Source: Spirochaetia bacterium (GTDB taxonomy: Bacteria > Spirochaetota > Leptospiria > Leptospirales > Leptonemataceae). Taken from it: 64,000 nt of DNA. The DNA lies in assembly GCA_021413825.1 (NCBI GenBank), contig JAIOPQ010000083.1, positions 6,179-70,178 on the forward strand, in the 5' to 3' direction. Within the stretch, counting starts at the first letter, position 1, and every line of letters starts with the position of its first letter. Below are positions 22,445-32,112 of the stretch, piece by piece. Under the pieces are notes generated by a model, which saw nothing but the letters and a program-made list of their open reading frames with translations, did no database searches and had not been told where the DNA came from. The position numbers and the translations under genes are program-made.

Positions 22445-25400
22445 CATCATCGCAGCGAGGATGTTCCAGAAGTGTCCGGTCGGATCCGTGTACTTCACAG
22501 GATTGTTTCTGACATAAGCGTAGCGATTGAATCCCTGTGGATCTTCGCCATCACCTGGAACTACAGAATCAGCGCTGACGAAACGTCCGATAGCCGAATT
22601 GTAATACCGCGCATTGTAGTAATAGAGTCCGGACTCTTCATCCAGTTCCTGTCCTGTGAATTTGTGCGTCACAGAGTTGATTCCCGGCGAATGATCATGA
22701 TCAATTGTGCCAAATGGTTTGTAGATGATGCGTGAAGCCTCTTCTCCCACACCGTTTGTAATCACAGAAGATGAATTGATCTGATTTTTGTGATAGAAAT
22801 ACGTTCCGAGTGGAAGACCATTCAAAGTATCTCCTGTCAGTGCATTCGCAAGTGGAACGTGATAGATTCCACTTCCAAATGGCCAGAATCTGAGTCCGCC
22901 ACCGCCCGGGCCATTTGAGCCGCAGGAAGTGAGCGAGAAGATCATGGCAATCCCGAGCGTTGCAAGACGCAGGCGCATTCCAAAGACGGGACGTTCTTCC
23001 GATGGTTGTCCAATCCATCCGCGCTCTTTCGCAAATGAGAAAAGGAAAGAGAACAGCATTCCACCGATTAACAGAATCATGAACGCGTATCCAATCACCG
23101 TCGTTGCCATTGGATGCGACATGGCCGCAGCAAAATACTGTGCTCCTTTGGAAATCAATCCCAGAATCGATTTGCTTGAGAACAGATTTGCAAGCGCCAG
23201 TTGTTTGTTGAACTCACCCATGCTCGTGAGAATCGTTCCCTGCTGCGTGATGGATGCTACCAGATGGCCGTTTCCATGCAGATTGATTGTATGGAATTCT
23301 ATACCGTCACGCTTTCTAACTTCATATCCCTGGCCAATGTAGATTGTGGTAACCTGACCTGAATCCGGTCTATTAAACGTCTTTTTCACACGCTGGCCCG
23401 CATCGTCGTAGACCATGTTGGCCACAACATTTCCGCCTTTCTGAACGCGCGTCATGCGATTCTCTGCATCGTAGTCGTAACTCCAGGACACAGTGTCGAT
23501 TGTCTGAGCTGTGTTATTTCCGGACGCATCATAGGTAGCTGTAAAATCTGTTCCAGAAGTTGCACGCTGTCCTGTATACGTGAGTGATCGACCTTCCATG
23601 CTCGTCATGTTCCCCACGCTGTTGTAGGCGTAGGAAAGAGTGCCCCAGACACCGTTTGCCTGGGTCAAGCGATCCAGATTGTCGTACGTATAAGTTACGG
23701 TTTCATCTGTGTCCTCGGACGTGTTTGGATTAATCTTATTGGAGCGATTATCCGCGATTGCAGTTACATTTGTTCCAAGCGCGTTTTCGAATGTGTAAGA
23801 AAGATTCTGGAGTTGTCCGTTTGGTCCTTCCGTAACCAGAGTGGAGAGTTTACCCAGAGTTCCATATGTGAAATCCGTTTGTGTGTCGTTTCCGTATTCG
23901 ACTTTGCCAGGATTTCCCTGCGCGTTGTAGTTACTCCATTGTGCGTATTCCGTTCCGTTCAAATCCAGATTACTTAGATTTCCGCCATCTGTGTATGAAT
24001 ACTCGACCACCGATCCATCCGGATATGTAATCGCCGTGGGACGCTTCGCGAAATCATACACGGTTGTGTATGAATACGACTTGCTATCCACAACCATATG
24101 CTTGGTTTGAATCTGGCCCATCGAATCGTACGAATATTGTGTTTCACCACCCGCATCCGTCTTAGACGTTAACCGACCAATCCCGTTGCTGAATCCGCTT
24201 TCGTCATAGTTGTATGTCACGGTTGTGCCGGACCCGCCGGAGAATGACTTTTCAGTAACACGACCCAGAACGTCACGCGTCAGGGTGACTACCTGCCCGC
24301 GGGCATTTGTCTGCGATGTTAACCGGCCAGCAGCATCGTATGCAAACGTTGTGGTGCCAGTGTTTGGTTCTGTGATGCTCGTTTTGAGACCAAGTCCGTT
24401 ATACGCAATTGTGGTCACAGATGAGTCCGGGAGTGTAACAGAAGTCACACGACCAAGCGCGTCGTAGGAGTAGCTGGTCGTATTGCTCATCGCATCTGTG
24501 ATAGACGCAATCTTACCAAGAGCATTGTATGTTTTTGTTTCTGATTTTCCATTTACGGTTGTTGTGGTAGAATCTGTTCCATAACTGATCGTCGTTGTTA
24601 TTCCGGCCAGCGTTGTTGAAGTCACCCGACCTGCCGCATCAAACGTGTTGGTGGCCCAGTCCGGACTTCCCGCAGAATAATGAGGTTGAGATGTGCTGTA
24701 CGTGCGCCCTGCGCTGTCCTTTGTCTTGAGAACCTGGATGATCCCACTATCCCCTGTCGTGGTCTCTTTGTAAACATACCCGAGGCCATCAAAGTACTGT
24801 GTCTTTACAGTCGACCGACTTCCGTCCGTGAGAGTCGTAATTTGCTTGTACTGAGCATCTGGATCGCCCAATGATACAGTGTTCTCTGTGACATGACCAC
24901 CATTTGCAAAGTTGGTCTGCAGCAAACGACCAAATGTATCGTACGAATAAGAGGAAACATTTCCGTTCGCGTCGGTTTCCGCAGCAACCGTTCCATCAAC
25001 GTTATACGACTTACTTACCGCATGACCCAATTCGTTTGTAATGCTCGCTACCTGACTATTGTAGGTTGAATCATAGGTCATGGTGGTTGTGTTTCCAAGC
25101 GGATCTGTAATCGAAGTAATGTTTCCGCTTGAATCATGTCCAAAGCTCGTGCAGGCGGATCCTGAAACTCCAATCCAGTCGCACGACTGAGTAACGTTCG
25201 CTCCAGAATATGTTAGAGTCTTCTGCTTCAGCGTTGTTCCACCGGATGCCACCGTAACCTGCAATGGCTTATCCAGATCCCAGTTTACGGTATCTGTCTT
25301 GTAGCTCGTCGTAGTCGTAAGCGTGGGTGATCCACCTCCAGATTCGGAAATCTGAGTTTGATTTCCATAGCTATCATATGTGATCGATTTTGTTCTTGAG

Positions 25401-25876
25401 AAGCTCGGTGTTCCTAGATTGTAAGCCGTATTTGTTTCTGACGTTAAGCGCACAAGCGTCGTCCCAGTGTTTGGACCAACCGAATCATACACAGAATCAA
25501 CCTTTGAAATGAGAGCACCTCCGGAGGAACGGCTCTCTGAGGTGTATGGCATGCCCTGGTGCGGCTGTGTTTGGTGAAACGCCGTTATCTGATACGTTCC
25601 CGTGTTCGCATTGGTCGCTGTAAATGTCGCAAATCCCAGGTCGGCCGCCACATCAGCTGTTCCAGGCATGAAGCGTCCGTTGTAGTAGCTATAATTCGAT
25701 GTAAATATGTTCCCCTGGGGTAGACCGGGCAAGGCGCGTCCATCCGTCGTCGAAACGGAAGTGACCAGAGGTCTGTGGCTGCACTGCACCAGGAACTTGA
25801 GTGGCCGGCAAGTATGTAACTGTGGTGGTGCTGCCGAGGCCATTGGATGCTGAAGTGAGAAGGTCACCCGGGCCCG

Positions 25877-26280
25877 TACTAGCCCAAACGTCCACGGACC
25901 CAGTGCTTCTGAATCTGAGGATATCGACTCGGCCATCACCATTGTAATCCGCAAGCTGCTGATGCTCGTCCTGGGCGAAACCCGTCTCCCAAGTGGTCTC
26001 TTCCGAGAAGCGAAGACCCGTGCTGAGCATAACACAGGCAGCCCCATTGCTCCGAAACCGTAATACATCCGTTTTTCCATCTCCATTGAAATCTGCCAAT
26101 CGCTGATTTGCGTCCTGCGCAAACCCAGTTCCCCACGATACCATGGTTGGAAATCCTGATCCACTGCTCACCCAGACATCTACTGAACCATCACTTCTGA
26201 AGCGTAATATGTCCGTCTTTCCATCTCCGTTGAAATCGCCAAGCTGCTGATTGCCATCCTGCGCAAACCCAGTTCCCCAG
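25877..26280 (-). repeat. three tandem FG-GAP/VCBS-type repeats, about 126 bp each
   Basis: Copies begin W[GE]TGFAQDxxQ(Q/R)L(G/A)D(F/Y)NGDG(K/R)(T/V)D(I/V)LRFRS; DNA copies strongly alike (e.g. tccatctcc(g/a)ttgaaatc). Confidence 0.88.
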
Positions 26281-27324
26281 GCCGTGAGCGGGGGCTGTAA
26301 ATGGGTAGTCCCCTCTTGCCATGAAAACTCTTGCTTAAGTAGCGTGCTGGATCCGTTGCTCCCAAATTCCTGGACAGACGTTAGACGGCTTCTACCTGTG
26401 GCTGTTCCGTTCGCGTAGCTTAGATCATATTGGCGGATAAGAGTTCCACCTCTTTTGACCTTGATCCTTGTTAGAACTCTATCCATGCGCTCAAGCGCTC
26501 CGTCTGCATAGCTGCTGGAATCGTCGCTCCGTGTGGCGGTAGAAAACTCAACGGTATCATAGGTGGATACGCCTGGACCGTAGGAACGAATCAAGGCGGG
26601 ATAATAGTCGCCATTTTGAGTGTCCTTCTCGTAGGAAACCTCATAACCATTTCCGTTCCGATCTTCAACTTTCGAAAGGGCCCAAACGCGAGCGGCATTT
26701 TTCCCGACGGCGTCAATGTAAGAATCAGTTGTATTTCCAAAATACAGAGTCAGACCGGATTTAGTTTTCGCAACCCAGCTGCAAGGCCCATTGCACGATC
26801 CAACTGGTGTGTATTTTGTAAATGATTCAGCTTTGGAGAAATAATCGCCCGTACCTTGCAAAACCAGGATTCCATCGTCGGAAGCGGCAAACGTGTCAGC
26901 GTTGGTAGTATAAGAAATTGCAGACGTATAGTTCACGCGTTTGATAAAAGGAATTCCGCTTAACTGCCATCCAACTCCGAGCATTCCGTTCCCGGCATGT
27001 GAATTGTATTCAAGCGAGATTTCAGGCGTGAGTTTCGCAGGCGGAAGCTTAATTGGGATACTTTGCGAGAAACTCCCATCCGGGTTAACATTGGCATAGA
27101 TGCCAGAACTGGCAACGAGCCCGACGAACATCAAACTGAGCAGTGTGCGATTCATAAATTCCTTCCCTGGTTGGTCTACGCCCGAGGCGGTGGGATTTAT
27201 CAAAAAAACACGATCTCCAAGAAAAATCTGAGCCACAAACCTTTGAGGCGCGCATAGGGACCCGCAATAGCGCCTGACGGGTATTTGTGTGCGAAAGTCA
27301 CCGGAATCGGTTACGCCATTTAGT

Positions 27325-28401
27325 CTAATGTCCGGCTATGAAATTGTCCAGGTCATGGCGGTTCATGCCCAGTTCATACATTACATGCACGGCCTGGTCT
27401 GCAAACCACAGATATCCCAGGAGATGATGGCCCTCGCTGTCTGGATATTCCTCTGTGTGAAAGAACCATTTTCCATCTACAGGGTAGAACCATCGCTGCG
27501 AGCACCTGCGAAAGCGTTCCATTCTAGATGTGCGGAAAGCAGCAATGCGAAGTCGTTCATCGTGCGGAAAATCTGACCGACTGATCTGGCGTGCAAGGTC
27601 GTGCAACCGAGACTCTATCTTCTCAAACCTGAACGTCTTGTGTTCCAGGCGATATTCAAATAGAGCCAGTGCGATTAGGTGCGAAGCCAGGATTGGAGTT
27701 TGTTTCTGTAGTGCTATCCTGCATTGCTGATTGAAATGCGCCACATCTGCAAGCGTGGCAGGCGGATGAATCGGCTTACCAGCCCACACAAACATGTCTG
27801 TTCGCTCCAGTATATCGCGACAAAAATAATCCCCTGCAATACTCACAGGAATCACTCTAAGTTTCATGTCAGAACTAATCGCCTCTGGTAATTCAAACTC
27901 TTCAATTCTACCCCGCTCATAACTCAGCTCAAGATTTATCAAACGCTCGCCCGAGACCGGTCCGTCGCTCACCCCTGATTCTCCTGATGCTGATTTGGCT
28001 GGCTCTTGCATCAGCGCAGTTGTTATGCGATTGCGCAGAGTGCCTTCCTTGCAAACGCGTACTGCAAGCCCTCGTGCATCGCGAAACGGCTCTGGCGCGT
28101 CCGCAAGTGAGGCGCCAATGGTACTCCAGGGCCCGCGATGCGGTGAGCGATTCAGTAAAAAATGCAGCATTGCAAACTCATCAAGTGCTGTCTTGCGAGC
28201 CCAGAGATAGACTGTGGAATCAGATTCAGTCAAAGGAAGCCGATTCAGAAATGGGCGTTCCAGTCCCCCCCAACCTCTGGCTACGCGAAGCAAGCTCCGC
28301 ATTGACCGGGCAGTACTGCTATCTGGAAATAATGCTGATACAGAATCAGGCAAAATCCGCACGGGCATAAACGAATCGGCATGTCCCGAATAAGAAGGCA
28401 T
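27325..28401 (-). CDS. unknown protein, weak acyltransferase (PlsB/PlsC-like) resemblance
   Basis: VIPVSIAGDYFCRDILERTDMFVWAGKPIHPP resembles the distal part of PlsC-type acyltransferases; TVYLWARKTALDEFAML resembles the catalytic block region with Arg at the usual His position. Confidence 0.4.
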   Translation of the reverse strand: MPSYSGHADSFMPVRILPDSVSALFPDSSTARSMRSLLRVARGWGGLERPFLNRLPLTESDSTVYLWARKTALDEFAMLHFLLNRSPHRGPWSTIGASLADAPEPFRDARGLAVRVCKEGTLRNRITTALMQEPAKSASGESGVSDGPVSGERLINLELSYERGRIEEFELPEAISSDMKLRVIPVSIAGDYFCRDILERTDMFVWAGKPIHPPATLADVAHFNQQCRIALQKQTPILASHLIALALFEYRLEHKTFRFEKIESRLHDLARQISRSDFPHDERLRIAAFRTSRMERFRRCSQRWFYPVDGKWFFHTEEYPDSEGHHLLGYLWFADQAVHVMYELGMNRHDLDNFIAGH

Positions 28402-28495
28402 CCCTGGCAGACTGAGCTAAACTGAATCAGGTCGCAAGCAGAATCGGAACCGGATTATTGTTTGACTGACGCCTGGATAGATTTAGAGCTCAGTT

Positions 28496-28846
28496 ATGAA
28501 AGCTATGATTTTTGTACTAATGCTCGTCATTCTCCTGGCATGCGATAGTCGGTCATCGCGCGTAGCAAAACAAGGTTCGAATCCACTGGTGGGTCAGATA
28601 GTTCATGTGGAAGGTATGGCTGAAAACGCCAGAATCTCTGGTGTGATAAATTCAAATGAGTTCATGGTGTACTGCTTGAACATTCCATCCTGGCCGGCGC
28701 GTCTTCACCAGAAAAAGGTAACGGTAACGGGCAAGCTGGAGTATACAGAAGAGTTTATGGCGACCCGGAATGAATCGGGTGAGCATACTGCTGGAACCGA
28801 TTCAGGCGTCTACGTTATACGGAATTGTCAGATAGATACGCAGTAG
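28496..28846 (+). CDS. small putative lipoprotein, unknown function
   Basis: MKAMIFVLMLVILLACDSRSS lipobox-like N-terminus; 116 aa. Confidence 0.55.
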   Translation: MKAMIFVLMLVILLACDSRSSRVAKQGSNPLVGQIVHVEGMAENARISGVINSNEFMVYCLNIPSWPARLHQKKVTVTGKLEYTEEFMATRNESGEHTAGTDSGVYVIRNCQIDTQ

Positions 28847-28861
28847 ACTTCAAAGCTCCAA

Positions 28862-29482
28862 ATGATTCAGACGATTGTTCGCCTTCATGAACCCATTTCC
28901 TATCGCGACTATTTGACGTTACAGGCAACTCTCCGCTCTGAGCGACGCGAGTTACTCCTGATATGCGAGCATCCTCCTACAATTACTGCAGGCGTCAAAT
29001 TCAAGACAAGCAGCTTACGCCTGGATCGACAGTCGCTTGAGACGCGCGGAATTGAGTTCTTTGAGATTGGACGCGGGGGCGATGTTACGGCGCATGAGCC
29101 CGGTCAGGTAATTTTCTACCCGCACATCGATCTGAAACAACGGGGAATTAGCATCGCTCATTTTTTTGAACAACTACTGGAGAGCACGTCAGACGCTCTT
29201 GAGGCTGTGTTCAACATTCAAGCAAGTACGCGCAAGGACGCACCGGGGCTCTATGTTCCTACAGGGGAAAAAATTGCATCAATTGGCGTTCAATTCAAAT
29301 CATTCTTCACATCCCACGGAATCGCAATCAACGTGACAAACGATCTGACGACGTTCCAGGGAATCGATCCCTGCGGAGACCCTGACTTGAAACTCACAAG
29401 CGTGAGTCTTTTACGCGGAAAACCGGTTTCAAAAGGTAGATTTGTGGATTACCTTCTGAACCGATTTATGAAAACACTTTGA
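28862..29482 (+). CDS. lipB: lipoyl(octanoyl) transferase LipB
   Basis: LLICEHPPTITAGVKF, GRGGDVTAHEPGQVIFYPHIDL, KIASIGVQFKSFFTSHGIAINV. Confidence 0.92.
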   Translation: MIQTIVRLHEPISYRDYLTLQATLRSERRELLLICEHPPTITAGVKFKTSSLRLDRQSLETRGIEFFEIGRGGDVTAHEPGQVIFYPHIDLKQRGISIAHFFEQLLESTSDALEAVFNIQASTRKDAPGLYVPTGEKIASIGVQFKSFFTSHGIAINVTNDLTTFQGIDPCGDPDLKLTSVSLLRGKPVSKGRFVDYLLNRFMKTL

Positions 29483-29519
29483 CACCAGGCCCCCGTCGAC
29501 GTCTCTTGCCTTTCTGGGC

Positions 29520-29595
<76 letters not shown>

Positions 29596-29598
29596 TTG

Positions 29599-29841
29599 TT
29601 ATTTTTTTCTGTTTTCCCCTTCTACCCACAATCCCATGAACTCGTTCTCGAGAACACCTTCGCAACGCTCCGGAGCGAAGAGTTGTTTCACGGGTGGCTT
29701 GGGATAAATTGAAATCTGATCTACATCGGGAATCCACGTCAGCATTCGTGTGATCGTGTTCTCACCTTCGATTTCATACATGGTAAAGCTCATTCCTTTA
29801 TTAGGAATGAACTGTTCGGTCTTCAGATATTTATACGGCAT
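29599..29841 (-). CDS. small hypothetical protein (80 aa; ORF extends to 29949)
   Basis: [55 protein letters not shown]; start choice uncertain. Confidence 0.45.
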   Translation of the reverse strand: MPYKYLKTEQFIPNKGMSFTMYEIEGENTITRMLTWIPDVDQISIYPKPPVKQLFAPERCEGVLENEFMGLWVEGENRKK

Positions 29842-29959
29842 TATACCTACTCCTCGCAAACACCCGTTTTGCGGGGAATCAAATATTTTTCTTGCCCGCT
29901 TAAACCCGTACGCTTTACTCAAGAAAACCTCTAGCAGGTCGATCTTCAAGGGGGAGACG

Positions 29960-30445
29960 GTGGAGAAAGGCTACATTCTGTGCGTAGACGATGAGATCAG
30001 CGTCCTTGAGACGTTACGTGAACAACTTAGAGAGCATTTTGGTCAAACCCATGAGATCGAAGTTGCAACCAGCGCAGAAGAAGGGCTCTCCCTTATTACC
30101 CAGATTCGCGAAACGGGCGGTTATGTTGAAGTTATCATCACCGATCAGGTGATGCCCGGAATCAAAGGAGATCAGTTTCTTGAGGAAGTTCACAGAAACC
30201 TGCCAGATACAATCAAGATCTTACTTACAGGCCATGCAGGTCTTGCCAGTGCAATCCATGCTGTTAACAAGGGCGGACTCAACCGCTACATTGAGAAACC
30301 ATGGAATATGCAGAACCTCAAGGACGATATTTCCGGACTTATTCAGAAGTTTCGCGAGAATGTTGAAAATCAGCGCATGCTCGCACTCCTTGAACAACGC
30401 ATTGCACAGCTTGAGAATGAAAATCAGGAACTTCGCACAGCATAG
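29960..30445 (+). CDS. response regulator (receiver domain plus coiled coil)
   Basis: GTG start; [40 protein letters not shown]. Confidence 0.88.
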   Translation: MEKGYILCVDDEISVLETLREQLREHFGQTHEIEVATSAEEGLSLITQIRETGGYVEVIITDQVMPGIKGDQFLEEVHRNLPDTIKILLTGHAGLASAIHAVNKGGLNRYIEKPWNMQNLKDDISGLIQKFRENVENQRMLALLEQRIAQLENENQELRTA

Positions 30446-31613
30446 CATCAACGTACTTTTCACAATCGCCTTCACCGCAGGCGCCTTTGCGACGCCAATT
30501 AATGCGGAGCAAACTAGAAAGCCTGTAAATCCAACCGACAAGAAAACGGATAAAACCACGCCGGATAAGAAACAGTCAGAAGAAAAGACCCCGGCAAAGA
30601 AACCTGAAAAAAAGCCAGAAACCCCGGCGCCCGTCAAAGACCCTGAGAAACGCAAAGCACAGCTCGAATCGCTAAAGCAGCGAATCATGTTTTCTAGTTC
30701 AAGCGATCGCAGGAATGAAATCAGGCGAGTACGTTCGCTCGATGAGTCGGAACAAAAAGAATTCATTCCAATGCTTGTAAAAATGGCCACCGAAGATCTC
30801 GATCCAGCGGTGCGTGAAAGTAGCATGCGCATTCTCTCTGAGATGAAAGCAAAAGAAGCAGAGCCTGCTTTCCTCGCCGGTCTCAAAGACAAGCAAGACG
30901 ATGTTCAATTGGCGGCCATCAGCGGAATCCGCGAACTTGAACTAAAATCCGGCGGTGAACCGCTCGCAGCCATGATGAAAACTCTGGACGCAAAGAAAGA
31001 TGTTGGTAAATTCACGGCTATCATACGCACCCTCGGAGCTATGGAATACAAGGCAGATCTTCCCTTTCTAATTGCAAAAGCGGAAGATAGCGAAACCCAT
31101 GAAGAGATCCGGCGCGCGGCAGTTCTATATCTGGGCGATGTAAAAGCAACCGAGGGACGCGAATACCTGACCAAGCTTGCAAAGAACGACGAGAAGGACG
31201 CTGATCTGCGCGCGTACGCTGTAAACTCCCTTGGAAGAATGAAAGAGCCTACAGCAATTCCTCTCATCAAAGAAATCCTTGAAAACATTCGTAACCAAAA
31301 GAATCCAAAAGAGCGCATTCGCATGAGCCGCCTGCGCTATCAGGGAATGATTGCTCTTATGCGCCTTGGAGATCGCTCCATGATTCCAGAGATTATGTCT
31401 GCGGCCAAAGACGATGATCCATCCGTTCGCCTTCGCGCCGTGCGTCAGCTGGGAGAAATGAAAGTTGCAGAAGCCAAGGATTTACTTGCTTACAAGGCAA
31501 AGTATGATGACAACGCAAGAGTAAAGAAAGCGGCACAACAGGCCATTGATAACTGGGACAAACAGCCGTCAAAACCGGGATCTGATCTTGATCCAGCCGA
31601 AACTGAAAAATGA
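30417..31613 (+). CDS. exported HEAT-repeat protein with Lys/Pro-rich N-terminal linker
   Basis: Signal peptide [30 protein letters not shown], then [18 protein letters not shown] linker and repeated [13 protein letters not shown] / [17 protein letters not shown] / [12 protein letters not shown] units. Confidence 0.75.
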   Translation: MKIRNFAQHSINVLFTIAFTAGAFATPINAEQTRKPVNPTDKKTDKTTPDKKQSEEKTPAKKPEKKPETPAPVKDPEKRKAQLESLKQRIMFSSSSDRRNEIRRVRSLDESEQKEFIPMLVKMATEDLDPAVRESSMRILSEMKAKEAEPAFLAGLKDKQDDVQLAAISGIRELELKSGGEPLAAMMKTLDAKKDVGKFTAIIRTLGAMEYKADLPFLIAKAEDSETHEEIRRAAVLYLGDVKATEGREYLTKLAKNDEKDADLRAYAVNSLGRMKEPTAIPLIKEILENIRNQKNPKERIRMSRLRYQGMIALMRLGDRSMIPEIMSAAKDDDPSVRLRAVRQLGEMKVAEAKDLLAYKAKYDDNARVKKAAQQAIDNWDKQPSKPGSDLDPAETEK

Positions 31614-32095
31614 GCCGCGCCATTTCCGTTAGCCTGATGTCTCTTCTTGCGATGTTTGCGACGTTCGCATTTTCACTCCCGCGTCTACTAGCCCAGGAAA
31701 AAGAAGGGCCTTATGAAGGAGACATTCACGAATCTGATTTGCGTCGTAAAGAACTGATTGAACGAATCAAAAAGAATGAAATTCCCGCATCAATCCGTCT
31801 GCGCTACAGCAGAAAAGAAGGCGACTTCCTGGAATTCTATGACCTGGAAGGCAAGGCCATATACTACAAGTACAGGGAAGATCGGTTTGATCGCGATTCT
31901 GATGCCAGGGTTCTGTTTTTAATTTCAGGCAGCGCGTATGAGGTTACAGGAAAATTCCTTGGATTCTATCATCTCTCCAGGCTCTATTCGCCTGAAAGCC
32001 CCGAGTTTGCAGAAAGACTGGCCGACCCTGATTCAATCCCGGTTTTTTTGTTTAACGCAGCGCGACCTTTGCGCACGGATCAGATCCTGCTTTAG
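31610..32095 (+). CDS. exported hypothetical protein
   Basis: Signal-peptide-like N-terminus; 161 aa; ATGA overlap with the upstream HEAT gene. Confidence 0.5.
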   Translation: MSRAISVSLMSLLAMFATFAFSLPRLLAQEKEGPYEGDIHESDLRRKELIERIKKNEIPASIRLRYSRKEGDFLEFYDLEGKAIYYKYREDRFDRDSDARVLFLISGSAYEVTGKFLGFYHLSRLYSPESPEFAERLADPDSIPVFLFNAARPLRTDQILL

Positions 32096-32112
32096 CCTGC
32101 TTCTTTAGCCTA

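Larger units (their letters stand above)
21764..27155 (-). pseudogene. SpvB/FG-GAP plus RHS-repeat protein gene split into two ORFs (25689-27155 and 21764-about 25780) by an apparent frameshift
   Basis: ORF 25689-27236 encodes a signal peptide (MNRTLLSLMFVGLVASSGIYA, ATG at 27155), an SpvB-like domain and three FG-GAP/VCBS units. ORF 21764-26164 encodes RHS/YD repeats and the core LYYYNARYYNSAIGRFVSADS...RNNPVKYTDPTGH. Similarity to the family runs to about 25780 in one frame and resumes in the other. Confidence 0.72.

Noticed and set aside
22194-22735. Several overlapping plus- and minus-strand ORFs with Ala/Pro/His or Gln/Pro-rich translations
   Set aside because: They are antisense or off-frame shadows of the 33-nt repeat in the RHS gene, with compositional bias explained by that repeat.
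27063-27576. Short plus-strand ORFs at the 5' end of the SpvB gene and inside the 27325-28401 gene
   Set aside because: Antisense to better-supported minus-strand coding sequence; no family resemblance.
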